Positions 10,854 to 22,389 are shown, counted from the first letter of the stretch. The stretch: 64,000 nucleotides of DNA from Rehmannia glutinosa (GCA_016081115.2 JABTTQ020002196.1:1-64000); one strand, 5' to 3'. The notes: generated from the letters alone by a model not told the origin. Made by a program: numbers and translations.

Positions 10854-12065
10854 TAGACTATTAGCCCTAAGAGTTCCTGTGTGAAGAGATTTAAGTCGAA
10901 CAAAGTCATTTGCCAGTCTAATTCTAATTTCTCAGTTAGGTTTCCAACAATTCCCAATCTTATACAAAATAAATGTAACAAGAGAAAAAAAAATACGCAC
11001 AGTAGGTGTAAAGGACAAACCCAACACGTAATGAACAATTTCAACTTCATCAATTTCAAATAGAATTTTTTTTTTGTTAATTAATCTTTTTTACCCACTT
11101 TAACACCACTTTGCTCGAAAGTGTCATACCACAATAACTGGATTCCTTGATGACGATGGAGGCTACGCGCAGCGGTGGTTCGATGGTGGCGATGTCATGG
11201 CCGCAAGATAGTGGTGGTGACTGGTACGTGTGCATTTATATGTGTAAACGCAAACACTAAAACTAAAAAGGAAGGAGAATAAACATATACAGGACCATAA
11301 AGAAGGAAGAAATCATATTTCTTCTCCCTAGTGGTGGCGCCGGCGCAACCAAGAAGCGATGGGGAAAGCAACAGAAAAATAAAAGAGAGAGAGAGGCAAG
11401 AGAGAATCCTACCTTCTACTGTGAGAGAATATTCTTATCTGCAGATAATGGATAAGATTAAGAGGTTGAACGGCTTTTCAAAGCCATTAGATGGGCTTGG
11501 GCTAATTAGGTGGGTCATGGGCTAAATAGTTGAAAACTAAATGGAGTAATGAATTGACTGAACTAATATGATTTTTACTAATGAGTTGGAATAGTTATTT
11601 TAAGTAAAAAAGCTAATGGTCTATTAATATAAAACCTAATAAAATCCTGGCCTAATAATTAATTAATCTCAGTCTAGATAATAATTGATGATACCAATAA
11701 CCCTTCAGGTATGTTTCTAAAATTTAATTATTCCAACAGGTAAAATTGTAACTAACAATTAATTAAACAATCCTAAAGTCCTAATTATGTATACTCTATG
11801 CTAACTAATTGATCTTGCATAATTCCTAGATAAAACAAAAATACTTACATCCGAACAATTTATTTGTTCCTCGATTTTCAATAATTCTCTGTTAGATGAT
11901 CCTTTCTACAATTAACCACAATACATATTTCACAAATGGACCCAAGTATAATGAATTATTCCAACAATTTAAAATAAATCAATTTTATTTATTTCCAAAT
12001 AACACAAATATTTATCATCTTTATATTTACTTCGTCATTCAAATGTGGGGTCTCACATCACTAAT

Positions 12066-14040
12066 GGGGTTAAATGGTACAAATTGTGGTCTAAGTCCGA
12101 ATGGTTTCAAAGTGATTATTAGTAGGGATGTGGTTTTTAATGAAAATGAATTTCCTTGTCTTGAAGTTTCTAAACCTGTTTCTGAAACTCAAAACCCTTA
12201 TGTTCCTAATAAGATGGAGCTTTCTAACTTACCTTCTTGTTCTGTGAATGATGGTTATGATATTATTGATATTGAGCATGATCCTGTGAATGCTGAGAAT
12301 GTGCATAATGATATTGAGAATGTGAATGATGAATTGCATGTGCATGATGAATTCTCTCTTGTTGATATTGATCATGTTGATGAAAATGTGCATAATGATG
12401 ATTTAAAGATTGTGTGTTAACCAGAGATAGAACAAGAAGAAATATTAGAGTCCTAAATAGGTTTGCTTATTTTCACATGACTTCATATATGTTTTCTGTG
12501 TTTAAGTCAATTGAAAACTCTAAGCCAAAAAACTTTTCTTAAGAAATGAATTCTGCTAACTCTGTGAAATAGTTGAATGCTATACAAGATGAAATGACTT
12601 CTTTGCATGTTACTAACACTTGGGTGCTTGTTCCTAAATCTGCAAACTATTCTATTGTTGATAGTAAATGGTTTTTTATGGTTAAACAAGAATCTGAAGG
12701 TGTTAGGTGTAAGGCTAGACTTGTAGCCAAAGGTTTTACTCAGAAAGAAGGCATTGACTATACTGAAATATTTGCTCCTGTTGTGAAGTTTGTGATTGTG
12801 AGAATTATGCTAGCTTTAGTTGCTCAGTTTAACTGGGAACTAAAGCAACTTGATGTTAAAACTGTTTTCTTACATGGTGACTTGGATGAGAAAATCTTCA
12901 TGAAACAACCTGAGGGAGGGTTTTGAAGACAAATCCAAGCCCAACTATGTGTGTTTGTTGAAAAAGTCTTTATGTGGTTTAAAACAGTCTTCTAGACAAT
13001 GGAATAAAAAATTTGACCAGTGCGTGCTTGATTTAAAATTCTGCAGAAGTCAATTTGATTGTATTTTAAACTTGATGTTAAGTCCCCTGTGTTACTGATG
13101 ATTTATGTTGATGATATGCTATTGATTGGCCTATGTATTAAGACTGTTGATTATGTGAGAAACTGTTTTAGTGCTAAATTTGACATGAAATTCTTAGATG
13201 ATGCTAAGAAAATTCAGGTATGAAATTTGATAGGGATAGAAATAACTCGTGATTTATCTACATTAATCTTCATATATTGAAAAAAATTCTCGCAAAAGTT
13301 TTCTATGAATTACGCAAAATCAGTAAATGTTCCTATTGCATCTCATTTCTTGTTAAGTAAGAGTCGAGTCTCCAAGAGTGAAACGAAATTGGTCCATGCA
13401 AAACATTCTTATGCTAATGTCTTGGTTCGTGATCTATTTGATGGTAAGTACTTAGCCACGATATTGCTTATGTTGTTTCTTGCCTTAGTAGATTTATGTC
13501 TAATTCTCGGTATGGTGCATTGGAATGCTTTAAAATGGTTGTTGAGATATTTGAGACATTCTACAGATTATTGCTTAAAATTTTCTAAGTGTGAAAATGG
13601 TGTAATTTTGAAAGGCTATAAGGACTCAAATTATGCTAATGATAAAGACAATCGAAAATCTACAACTTCTTATGTTTTTACACCTGTGGTTCATATACTA
13701 GTTGGAAATCTCAGTTACAACATATTGAGGCTCTGTCTACAACAGAATCATAATATGTTGATGTAACTGAAGCTTTAAAAGAAGCCTTATGGCTTAAAGG
13801 TCTTATTTCAGAAATTGGTTTTTTGAAAGAAAAAGTTGTAGTATTTTCAGATTCTCAATCAGGTATTCAGCTTTGTAAAAACCTACTTTTTCATGACAGA
13901 ACCAAACACGTTGATGTTCGTTATCACTTCATAAGTGATATTATTTCAAAAGGTTTGGTTAATTTTGAAAAAGTGGCTTCTGAATACAACCCAGCGAATA
14001 TGCGTGCTACGTGTTTACACTTATCTAAGTTTAAAACTTT
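12066..14040 (+). pseudogene. pol: Copia1 reverse transcriptase-RNase H, broken
   Basis: 12066-12420: linker after integrase (FKVIISRDVVFNENEF, then an acidic Asp/Asn/His-rich stretch). 12573-12926: RVT_2 N-terminal half ([54 protein letters not shown]). A frameshift at 12926 is followed by LCGLKQSSRQWNKKF and the catalytic YVDD, intact at 13104-13115. 13305-13766: C-terminal thumb and connection (LLRYLRHSTDYCLKF). The RNase H landmarks are KDSNYANDKDNRKSTTSYVF near 13622-13680 and DSQSGIQLCKN...RTKHVDVRYHF near 13850-13930 in another frame. The enzyme would copy element RNA to DNA. Several frame changes make it inactive. Confidence 0.85.
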
Positions 14041-14326
14041 ACTGGTGATTAGTTACCCTTGTTATAACTTTTCCTTGTTGGGTTCAACAGTTACTGTGTG
14101 TTTTCTATTAACCCAAAATTGTTTGACTGATATTTTTTGTGTGCTTATATTAGTTCAATGGGGGAACTTGACTTGTTGTGTGCTTGTTGAGATCCTTTAC
14201 TTGTTATAGGGTGCTTTAGTATTGTTGTAACAAAAGTCCTTTATAGCTAAGTGCTAAGTAGGCAAAGGCGATGATGATGATTGGAAACCTTTAAATTGTC
14301 TTAGTGAATCAAAATAAGCCAAAGGA
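14041..14326 (+). other. Copia1 3' untranslated region
   Basis: No gene. A purine run AATGGGGGAA at 14157-14166 and AAGCCAAAGGA just before the LTR (14316-14326) are the candidates for the polypurine tract; the second is adjacent to the LTR start and so more likely, though degraded. Confidence 0.5.
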
Positions 14327-14935
14327 TGTTGTATTTATTGGCCCATTTTAGTTGGCCCATTATATAATAATTGAAGCCCACAATAAGCAGCCCACTATGC
14401 AGCCCATCCACTTGACCCAATACTTGTTGAAAATTGGGTCACAATTTTGGATCGTGGGGCCCGAACTCAGTCCGTGGATCCTGAGGTATGATCTTAGCCC
14501 TTGGTTCTACACTTGATCTGGGCATTAATTTCTTACCTATTGAAGCTTACCTACCGAAACCCTAATTTTATAATTTGTGTGATTCACTCTTTCTCTCTAA
14601 GCTCTGGTCTCTCTCTCGAACCTTCTCTTCGATCTCTCTCTCTAGCAGAACTCCGATCTCTCATCGGATTTCTGTGAAAACCTAGAGTGGTTTTTGTTTT
14701 TCTGAGTGTTCTTATCCTTAGTTCACAAACTTTGTGTACGAACTTGGGTTGGGAGAAATCTAGGGTTTTCTGGGCTAGGGTTTGATTCGATACCTTGTAT
14801 TCTGGGGTTTTCTTTGTGAGAATCTTTTGGATCTGGTGAGGCTAGTTTGGCTTGTACTTAATTAGCTTATATTGAGTCTGTAATTTGTTTTACTTTGTGT
14901 ATTATCTTTTAATTGAGGCGGATAGATACCCAACA
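14327..14935 (+). repeat. Copia1 3' LTR (609 bp)
   Basis: Starts TGTTGTATTTATTGGCCC, ends GATACCCAACA. Similar to the 5' remnant 4462-5245. Followed by ATCTA; the left flank is not in the window, so the target duplication cannot be confirmed. Confidence 0.8.
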
Positions 14936-15644
14936 ATCTACTTAGTCCTAAAATGGCTGCATAACTCAACTTATTGGTGCTTGACTTGCAGTGTTGCTAG
15001 GCATATTCCTCTGGAGTCGATTGATTCATCATTGTCAATTGGGTTTTATTGCAGTGACAAGAGTATGCACACTTTCCTATTGTAGTTTTTTCAACCTTCT
15101 TTTTGGTTGGGTAAATTATAAAAACTACTCTGAGGTTTAGCCTAATTACATAAAACTCCAGTTATCTTCAAAATTACAAATATCCCCCTTGTAGTCTATA
15201 CTTACTAAAGAAATATCCCTATCTTGAGGACGCAACTTATAACATAAAAGCAATTGTGAAGGGGGTATTTGTAATTTTAAAAGATATTTTTTTTGTAATT
15301 TTACTAAACCTCATGGGTGAGTTTTGTAATTAACCTTTCTTTTCAAACTTTTCATTCAAAGTTGTCGACCATGGAATCTCATTCACAAAACTTGTGGCAG
15401 GTGACTTCGATGACTGGCAACTCCTTTGAACCTGCAGAAAGGTGAATATGGAAACTTGTATATAAACCTTTTAGGCTGTTATATCTTTCAAACATGCTTT
15501 CCCCATTACCTGTTGATCTAACATGCAAAGTAAATTGATCTTGGGTTCTATCTTTTCTCCATATATAGCTATTTAAGGAAACCTTCAAAAAAATAGTGTT
15601 ACATGTTGGATTCTATGCAAATGTCGATAATTTAAGAAAACTTG
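14936..15644. other. Non-retroelement ground sequence, possible gene remnant
   Basis: Lies between Copia1 and the Tat element, and continues at 33971 after the Tat element. Two stretches look exon-like: 14992-15085 follows a pyrimidine-rich TTGACTTGCAG acceptor-like site and is open to a stop at 15083-15085; 15364-15434 is preceded by AG and followed by GAAAG/GTGAAT, a good donor. I do not recognise either translation. 15336-15363 and 15440-15639 show nothing. A MITE occupies 15110-15335. Confidence 0.35.
15110..15335. mobile_element. MITE, 226 bp, superfamily unclear
   Basis: Long imperfect terminal inverted repeats of about 30 bp: GGTAAATTATAAAAACTAC and then TGAGGTTTAG on the left; GGTTAATTACAAAACTCAC and then TGAGGTTTAG from the right. 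Internal AAATATCCC/GGGGGTATTT inverted motifs. No coding. I could not settle the target duplication. Confidence 0.6.
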
Positions 15645-16302
15645 TGATTTAGGTACAAATAAACCAGATGCACTTCGGGTCACATCCCTAGACTCGAGCC
15701 TTAGTACTGACCTGTAACAGAACAAACGTTAGGCCAACCAGGAGGGTTCCTAGCTAAGACCCTCCGATGCTTAAGTCAGTACAGATCTTAAGGTCAAAGT
15801 GAACTGAGGAGCGAGGTGATTAGTAGAATAGTGAATACCTGAAAATGGTTGCAATCTGTAGTATTTATAGTTTTGGTTTGGCAAGGTCGTACATGCTAGC
15901 TCCACGTGTCTTGATCTCTTGGGCCTAGATGTCACCATCAAGGAATATATGGTCATGATCATGGGTCAACCTGGATCATCACTTCGGGTTGGTTTTAGAT
16001 CCTTTAGAGAATATGGATCCTGTATAAAATAGGGTCCGACCCGACGACACCTCGCCTGGGGTCGCGGGCCTCCTATGAATGATGCCATGGCTTAGCTGTG
16101 GTTGACTTAGGAGCCACCTCGCCTTGGGTCGCGAGCCTCATTAAAAGAGTTAGCACGCGACCCCCTAGTGACCCTCTTGGTACATGTTCTCGTCCCCTCG
16201 GCTCGCTCTATGGGGTTCGATTTGGACTTATCGAGCCCTTATGGTGAACTAGGTATTGGATAATTCTTTGGGGGTTATATGGTCTTTTTACAGTACTCAT
16301 CA
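15645..16302 (-). repeat. Tat element 3' LTR (658 bp)
   Basis: On the plus strand it starts TGATTTAGGTAC and ends GTACTCATCA. It matches 33323-33965 closely; differences include about 23 extra bp near 16141-16163 here and a 10-bp deletion near 15706. The adjoining 16303-16320, read on the minus strand, is a polypurine-like AACTAGGGGAGTAA. 16321-16634 shows no gene. Confidence 0.95.
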
Positions 16303-16634
16303 TTACTCCCCTAGTTATTTTTATTAAATTAATAAAAGTAACTATTAATCTAAACCATTGAATTCGAACGGTCATTTCATATTAACCGTTAGATCTTCTC
16401 GCTTTTTCCTATATATATAAGGGCAAGGGTTTTAACCTTCATTTGTTACTACCTTCTTCGCTCACGGTAAATAGTTCTTGGGGTCGCTGTGGTTCACAAG
16501 TTGCTCCGACAACGAAGCCTTCTCCCTCCTTCGGTTCGCTCTTCGAGGTAGCCCTTTCGTCTCCCTTCGTCTGTATTTTCTTTTGATTTTAAAAAAAAAA
16601 TTCCTTCTTTTTTCTCTTCGCCTTTCTAGAAGGT

Positions 16635-19148
16635 ATGAACTCATCGGACCGAACCCTTGTTTCTTCGGACTCCAGCTCGAACACTTCGAGTTCGAGTTCG
16701 AAAGATTCTAGCTCTAGCCCAGGGGTTGAGTATTAACTTAAATAATGTAGCTGGGCCCCACAAAATTTTAAACGTTGATCCCGTTAGAGCTATAAAGTTA
16801 GGCTCATTGTGTAGAAGAAACCTATGAATCAATCGGTAATGGCTTTGAGCGAGATGAACCCATAGGCGACCACGACATTGAGCCATCGCCCCATGGGCTC
16901 TCCTTCGATCTATTGTTCGGTGATCCGAGCTAAGTGAGATTGCCCAAAAACATTTCATCCCCGACACTTATAAAATAATTATCCCCGGCAAAAGTGATAG
17001 GATAGACGATCCCCCACCTCACTGCTTAGCCTTTCATCTTGCTAGCTTGGAGGTTGGCTTAAGGTTCCCCGTACCTCAGCCTGTAGTGGATATTTTGAAT
17101 TTCTTGTGTGTGTCTCCAGCCCACTTAATTCCCAATGCCTATAGGCATATCGTGGGCTTCGCTATTTTGATGCAATTTTTCCGAAATGACCCCTCATTTC
17201 CTCATTTTTGGGCTTTGAACTCCTCGAACTCATCTCCCACTACTAGTGAGAAGGGTTTTTTCTATATTTCCTAGGCCCAATCGTAAGTTACTTCACCTCA
17301 TCCCCTCCTCTGTATGGCCTTGGAAGCAAAAATTTATTTTTGTTCTAGCCCTTAGAGAAAATCCTTGGACTGTTCCTTTAGAATGGAAGGTCACTCGACC
17401 TCGTCCTCGCGAACTCGATCCTGTGACCTGGGATGAGGACTTTGTAAAAAATAAACGTGCCAAAAATTGGTTCGTGGCTGGGAAGCTTATTACTGAGGAT
17501 GCTCTTTCTCTTGCTAACCTTAGCACCGCACCAAAGCCAACGAACTTAACTTTAGGTAATGTCTTTAATTATGCACTTACTCTTCCCATTTGCTTTGCTT
17601 AATTAATCTCTGGTCCATTTTTCTATCTTGCAGATATGGCAGTTCACAATGCTTTAATAAAGAAACAAATGAAAGAACAGAAAGAGGCTTTACTATCTCG
17701 ACGAAGAGATCGTCCCCCCTGTTCCGAAGTTCGAGGCTCGAGGTGCCTCCAGCTCCCAACCTATTACTCCCTTGGAAGGGATCCCTTTCGAACTACATGG
17801 GGATCCTTCATCTGGGCGAGCCACCAGCCATGAAGTTAATTTACCTTCGTCCCATGGTACTCCTTCCTGCCAAGTGGCCACCCATGAGGCTGTCGAATCC
17901 TCCAAGCCCAAAGATAAGAGTAAGAGCCACAAAGAGAGATCCCATAAGGAGAAATAGCAAGAAAAATCTCACAAGGGGAGGAGCTCGATCTCGCGAGATC
18001 GCGATCCCCGAGAGTCTACTTCCATTAAGAGGTTTCTTATTGATCCTTACATAGAAGTCTCTAGCGGGTCGGATTTGGAGGAGGAGCTCGTCTGGTTAGA
18101 GAGGTGCGAGACCCAGTTGACTAATTTACGCGCCGCCGAACGGGATCGCACTCCACAAGTTCTTTCAACACCTTTTGAGGCTTCTTTGCCTTGGAAAGTT
18201 CCAAAGTAGTTCATTAATGGGCATAGTTTGGTTCTTGAGACTCACGCCGGCGAAGACTCATTTGAGCTTTATAAGCATACCCTTCTTGCCACCGATCAAT
18301 TCGCAGTCGCCTCTACAGATTTTACTCGTTTAGAGGAACTCAAAGCTCATAATAATTTTATGGTTAGTGGTTCGCTTTTTTACTATAATTTTATCGAACT
18401 TATCCCCTTTTCTTTCTAACACCTTGTTTTCTCTTTATAGAACAATGCGATGTTGCATCATATGTCCCTACGTGCTATTAGCTGGAAGACTTTCTACGAT
18501 GAACAACGAAAGGACTTAGATCGCTTGACAGCCGAGGCGAGGCGAACCAAGGCCGAGAAAGAAAAACCTATTGCTGATGCCTTTAACGAGCTTTCCCAAG
18601 AAAACTCCGCTTTGCAAACCAAAGTTCAAGACATATCCTCCCAGCTCATCAAAGCTCGTGAAGATCTTGAAAAATTGAAGAAAACGCACGAACTAGAATG
18701 CCAGGAGTCCTTCGACCTTGGTCGCTCTCAGGGCCACAAAGAATTTGTTGCTTCAAAAGATTTTAAATCTACTACTCATAGAGCTTGCCTCATTGGTGTT
18801 GAAGCTTTCCTTGGTTCACAGTCCTTCGAGACCTTGGTGGCTCGTCACGCAGTGGTCTACCTTTTTGATGGCTTTAAGAAATGTCGAGATCAAAGTGTTC
18901 AAAAAGGGGCTTATAAGGAGGAGTTCGACCTTAACATGCTGGACCCTTTTCAAGATGACGAAGATGACCCTGGAGCCGATGTCAATGTGGATGCTACCAT
19001 AGGCTCTGAGGAGGTCGATGAGGTAGATGAGTTTTCGGATTTGTGCGATCTCATATGGCTACCTCGGATCGTCCTCCTGGGGTTGATGATAATAATGGAA
19101 ATGATGATGAGGAAGCTTAAAGCATGCTTCTCTATTTTTGTTAACTGA
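16635..19148 (+). pseudogene. Antisense ORF of the Tat element (putative gypsy-type transposon protein), intron-containing, broken
   Basis: Transcribed opposite to gag-pol, between pol and the 3' LTR. It opens with a Ser-rich N-terminus (Met at 16635; SSSNTSSSSSKDSSSSPG) and a stop at about 16734. The core region from about 16954 matches the 'Putative gypsy type transposon' family (Pfam Transposase_28): IPDTYKIIIPG, LEVGLRFPVPQPVVDILNF, IPNAYRHIVGFAILMQFF. It continues over 17282-17555. Intron 1 is probably 17556-17633 (GTAATG...TTGCAG) joining to DMAVHNALIKKQMKEQKEA. The charged middle part is at 17634-18360, and intron 2 is probably 18363-18440 (GTTAGT...TTATAG). Then comes a coiled coil (DLDRLTAEARRTKAEKEKP, ENSALQTKVQDISSQLIKA) and an acidic tail ending near 19148. 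Function unknown; such antisense ORFs are known in Tat elements. Confidence 0.75.
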
Positions 19149-19360
19149 CAAACCTCGTTTTGTAATTTAAACTTTCTAGGTTGTCATCTTTTGTAATTTT
19201 TGTAAACAATATGATGTCCTTGAGGTACATATGCCTTCGGACTCTGTTTCCATGTGCTGAACACTCGCTTCGTTATTGGGTGCTTATGTTTTCACCCTTG
19301 ATCCTATGTGATTTATTTCGCTTTATTGCCATTATCTTTGCCATTTCACTTTGTAACTTT

Positions 19361-19972
19361 AATTTTGACCGAACTTTTTAGGTCGCTTCTTGCCACGATC
19401 TTTTTCAGATCATTTTATGGAGTTAATCTTGAGCGAACTTTTCAGGTCGCTTCTTGCCATGATCTTTTTTAGATCGTTTATGGCTTTTAATTTTGAGCGA
19501 ACTTTTTGGGTCGCTTCTTGGGACGATCTTTTTTAGATCGTTTTATGGCGTTAATCTTGAGCGAACTTTTCAGTCGCTTCTTGCCACGATCTTTTCCAGA
19601 TCTTTTAGGGTTTTGTTAATTTTGAGCGAACTTTTCAGGTCGCTTCTTGCCATGATCTTTTTCAGATCATTTTATGGCGTTAATCTTGAGCGAACTTTTC
19701 AGGTCGCTTCTTACCACGATCTTTTTTAGATCGTTTATGGCTTTTAATTTTGAGCGAACTCTTAGGTCTTTTCTTTCCACGATCTTTTTCAGATCGTTTT
19801 ATGGCGTTAATTTTGAGCGAACTCTCAGGTCGCTTCTTGCCACGATCTTTTTCAGATCGTTTTATGGCGTTAATTTTGAACGAACTGTTCAGGTTGCTTC
19901 TTGCCACGATCTTTTTCAGATCGTTTTAAGGCTTTTAATTTTGAGCGAACTTTTTAGGTCGCTCTACTTATC
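19361..19972. repeat. Tandem repeat block, ~64-bp unit, ~10 copies
   Basis: Units begin near 19361, 19424, 19489, 19552, 19616, 19680, 19745, 19809, 19873 and 19937. Each has TTTTGAGCGAAC, TCAGGTCGCTTCTTGCC, and the palindrome-like ACGATCTTTTTCAGATCGT. It is in the 3' untranslated part of the Tat element, between integrase and the antisense ORF. ORFs read through it on both strands are artefacts. 19149-19360 and 19973-20225 show no gene. Confidence 0.95.
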
Positions 19973-20225
19973 TCGTTGGGGTCATTTTTTTCCTTACTGC
20001 TCGTTATTTCATTGTAAATAAAGGGGGAAAAACTCCTCCCCAGTACTAATTTTAATATGTGTCACAAAAGAGGGTTACAACTTACAAGTTTATTACCTAA
20101 GTATAGAACTTGCGCAGATTGTGAATATTCCATGGCCTATGGAGCTCTTTTCCTTCCGAATTTTCCAAGCGGTATGTGCCCCTTTTCAAAACCCTTATTA
20201 CCTTGAAAGGACCTTCCCAATTTGC

Positions 20226-21160
20226 TTACAATTTTCCAACGTGCCTTGACACTTCGACCTTCTTCAACACTAGGTCTCCTACTTGGAAATTCATTTCGTG
20301 CACTCGCTTATCATAAGCAGCTTGCATCCTACCATTTGCTGCATGTATCTGAACTAGGGCCCTATCCCTTTTTTCTTCAATTATTTCCAAATCTAGTATC
20401 CGAGCTTCCTCATTCAGTATAGGGTCGAGATGGGCGACCCTGTGAGAAGATTCCCCAATTTCCACCCGAATGATGGCTTCACAACCATAAACCAAACCGA
20501 AAAGTGTTTCTCCTGTTGACGTCCTTGGCGTAGTTTGATAGGCCCATAGAACCCCTGGGAGCTCTTCTACCCAATACGTCTTCACGACCCCCAACCTGGT
20601 TTACAAATGCTGCAAAATAATTCTATTCTCCACCTCAGTTTGACCATTTGCTTGTGGATTTTCCAACCGCCGTGAAATTTTGCTGAATTTTCACCTCATC
20701 GCACCACGCTCGAATTTTCTTTCCTTGGAACTGCATTCCATTATCCGAAATTAGGGTCTTAGGCAATCCAAATCTAATAATTTTTCCAAATAAAATCCAT
20801 GACCTCTTGCTCTCCGAGTTTTGCCATGGCCTCAGTCTCGACCACTTCGTGAAGTATTCCACAACTACTATGACGAACTTATTTTGTACCTTTGCCACAG
20901 GAAAAGGTCCTAGAATATCAATCCCCCATTGATCAAATGGGCTGGCGATAGGTATTGTTTCTAGAGACATCGCTAGTTAATGTGTTAAGTTGGAGTGGAA
21001 CTGGCACTTCTCACATTTGTTAGCAAACTCCAAAGCGTCCTTCATGACAGTAGGTCAAAAGTACCCTTTCCTTAAAATTTTCTGAGCAAGGGAGCGACCT
21101 CCAGCGTGGTTTCCACAATTTCCCTGATGGATCTCCCTCATTACGTATTGCGCGTTTTCC
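20226..21160 (-). pseudogene. pol: Tat element integrase, broken
   Basis: On the minus strand: the zinc-binding part (about 21150-20985: HQGNCGNHAGGRSLAQKILRK ends in C-E-K-C), then the rve core at 20970-20635: SPFDQWGIDILGPFP (first Asp), KTLISDNGMQF (second Asp). The third catalytic residue region is lost in a frameshift near 20640. The C-terminal domain is at 20594-20226 (ELPGVLWAYQTTPRTSTGET, VYGCEAIIRVEI, FQVGDLVLKKVEVSRHVGKL). It follows directly on the second RNase H domain, as in Tat polyproteins. Inactive. Confidence 0.85.
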
Positions 21161-21610
21161 GGAAGTAAGCATTTTAACATAGCCCCCCATATGATCTCTT
21201 ATACACATCCTCTCCAATTATCTGAAATCTGGGCGCTCTAGTTTGTATCCTTCTCGCCTCGCTTTTATCCTCTGGAAGGGTTCCATTTTTCAAAAATTCC
21301 CTGATTCCCTCAAACCAAAATACCTCTGACCCGATGCTGAGAGTTAGGGTTTTCTCTGAATACTGATCCACATGTCCGCTTTCCGATGTCACTTCAGATT
21401 GTTTCGCTACCAGAACAATCACTTTCCTCGAACTAATTCCTGATACCGCGCTGGCAAAATGGGCCAAGGCGTCTGCTCTATCGTTCTCCTCTCTAGGAAC
21501 CTGATGTAGCTGAAAACTCTCAAAATTATCCACCAATTTCTTAGCTCGAGCCAGATACTTAGACATAGACTTATCCTTTGCTTCAAAAGACCCTTCCATC
21601 TACATTGCAA
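21161..21610 (-). pseudogene. pol: Tat element second RNase H, C-terminal half, and connector
   Basis: 21610-21174 on the minus strand resumes exactly where SireA interrupts: SMSKYLARAKKLVDNFESF, then VPREENDRADALAHFASA with the RNase H C-terminal Asp. The rest (EVFWFEGIREFLKNGTLP, IGEDVYKRS) is the linker to integrase. The N-terminal half is at 29294-29502. The 5 bp 21611-21615 (CTAAC) are the target duplication. Confidence 0.85.
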
Positions 21611-22389
21611 CTAACTGTTTGATACATGTTTTTATCTTAATTTTGATGATTTTATTTTGTCACCAAAACAATGTTTTTAAAGGTTGTCCAAATACTCCTA
21701 AATGATTTAAAATGGTTTTAATATTTTCCGGAGTATTTCCTCAAGTTTATTTTTGATAATAATGGACAACACTTTTAATGATTTTATGTCAATGGGTTTT
21801 TACTCCTAAAACAAGATTTCTAAATGTTGTCTAAATACTCTCGATTGGTTTAAAATGTTTTTACTAAATTTTCGGAGTATTTCTTGAGTTTTATTTTCGA
21901 CAAAAATTGGACAACATTTCTATCTCTTGGTCGACCGGTCGCCCTATAGGGCAACCCGTACCTGAAGATGTTTTTAGAAACAGAAAATGAGACGGATGTA
22001 AAATTGGTCAGGTCGACCGGTCGCCCAAGGGGTCGACCGGTGTTGTCGACCGGTCGCCCCCCGGTCGACCGGTACCTGGGAGTTCATTTTTGTCCCTAAC
22101 TTCCTGTCTTGTTTTTTGCTTGAGGGGACCGGTTGAAACAGGGTCGACCTGGCCAAGCCTATGTCGACCCGGTCGCCTGTTGAAAATTTCAAAGTGTTCT
22201 TAATTTCTTCTTTTTATGCGACCGCATCGTCGCCTGTATTGACAAAGAAAAAATATGACCGTTTGACAATGAGACACATTTCCTTAAATTGTGGGATTGA
22301 TTTCTAACAGCTATATTATTGATTTTAATTGTATTTTTTCAGTAGATTTTCAATCCCCAAGAGGAGTCTATGCTTGATCAATCATCTCC

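Larger units (their letters stand above)
8522..12060 (-). repeat. Putative giant solo LTR (Ty3/gypsy-like)
   Basis: 3.5 kb without coding domains, flanked by the 5-bp repeat CTAAT (8517-8521 and 12061-12065); the Copia1 coding homology stops at its left edge and resumes at its right edge. On the minus strand it begins TGATGTGAGACCCCACATTT, the style of plant gypsy (Tekay/Del-like) LTRs; the other end reads ATTATGAA instead of the expected CA. Inside lie a MITE (9891-10276), an (ATT)n and an (AT)n tract. The lineage is a guess; the insertion boundaries are fairly well supported. Small ORFs in it have no recognisable product. Confidence 0.5.
4462..14935 (+). mobile_element. Copia1: degenerate Ty1/copia element with nested insertions
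   Basis: LTR remnant, primer site, gag, protease, integrase, reverse transcriptase, RNase H, LTR: the Ty1/copia order. Everything is on the plus strand and all domains carry stops or frameshifts. Insertions inside it are a hAT MITE (7746-8508) and a putative solo LTR (8522-12060). Its 5' LTR is cut by the CACTA element. Without insertions the internal region would be about 4.8 kb. Confidence 0.9.

Noticed and set aside
10784..11059. Minus-strand ORF with a Val-Tyr-Ile repeat, possible membrane protein
   Set aside because: The hydrophobic end comes from the (AT)n(AC)n microsatellite and there is no homology that I recognise.
17693..17932. Minus-strand ORF in the antisense-ORF region
   Set aside because: A shadow of the plus-strand protein, whose domain similarity and intron borders decide the strand.
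19493..20021. Several overlapping ORFs with repeated FRSF/SLLATIFF words, on both strands
   Set aside because: They are translations of the 64-bp tandem repeat, not proteins.
21928..22080. Regularly repeated GC-rich words that could suggest a CRISPR-like array
   Set aside because: Repeats overlap and are irregularly spaced within a plant LTR; no spacers, no cas genes.
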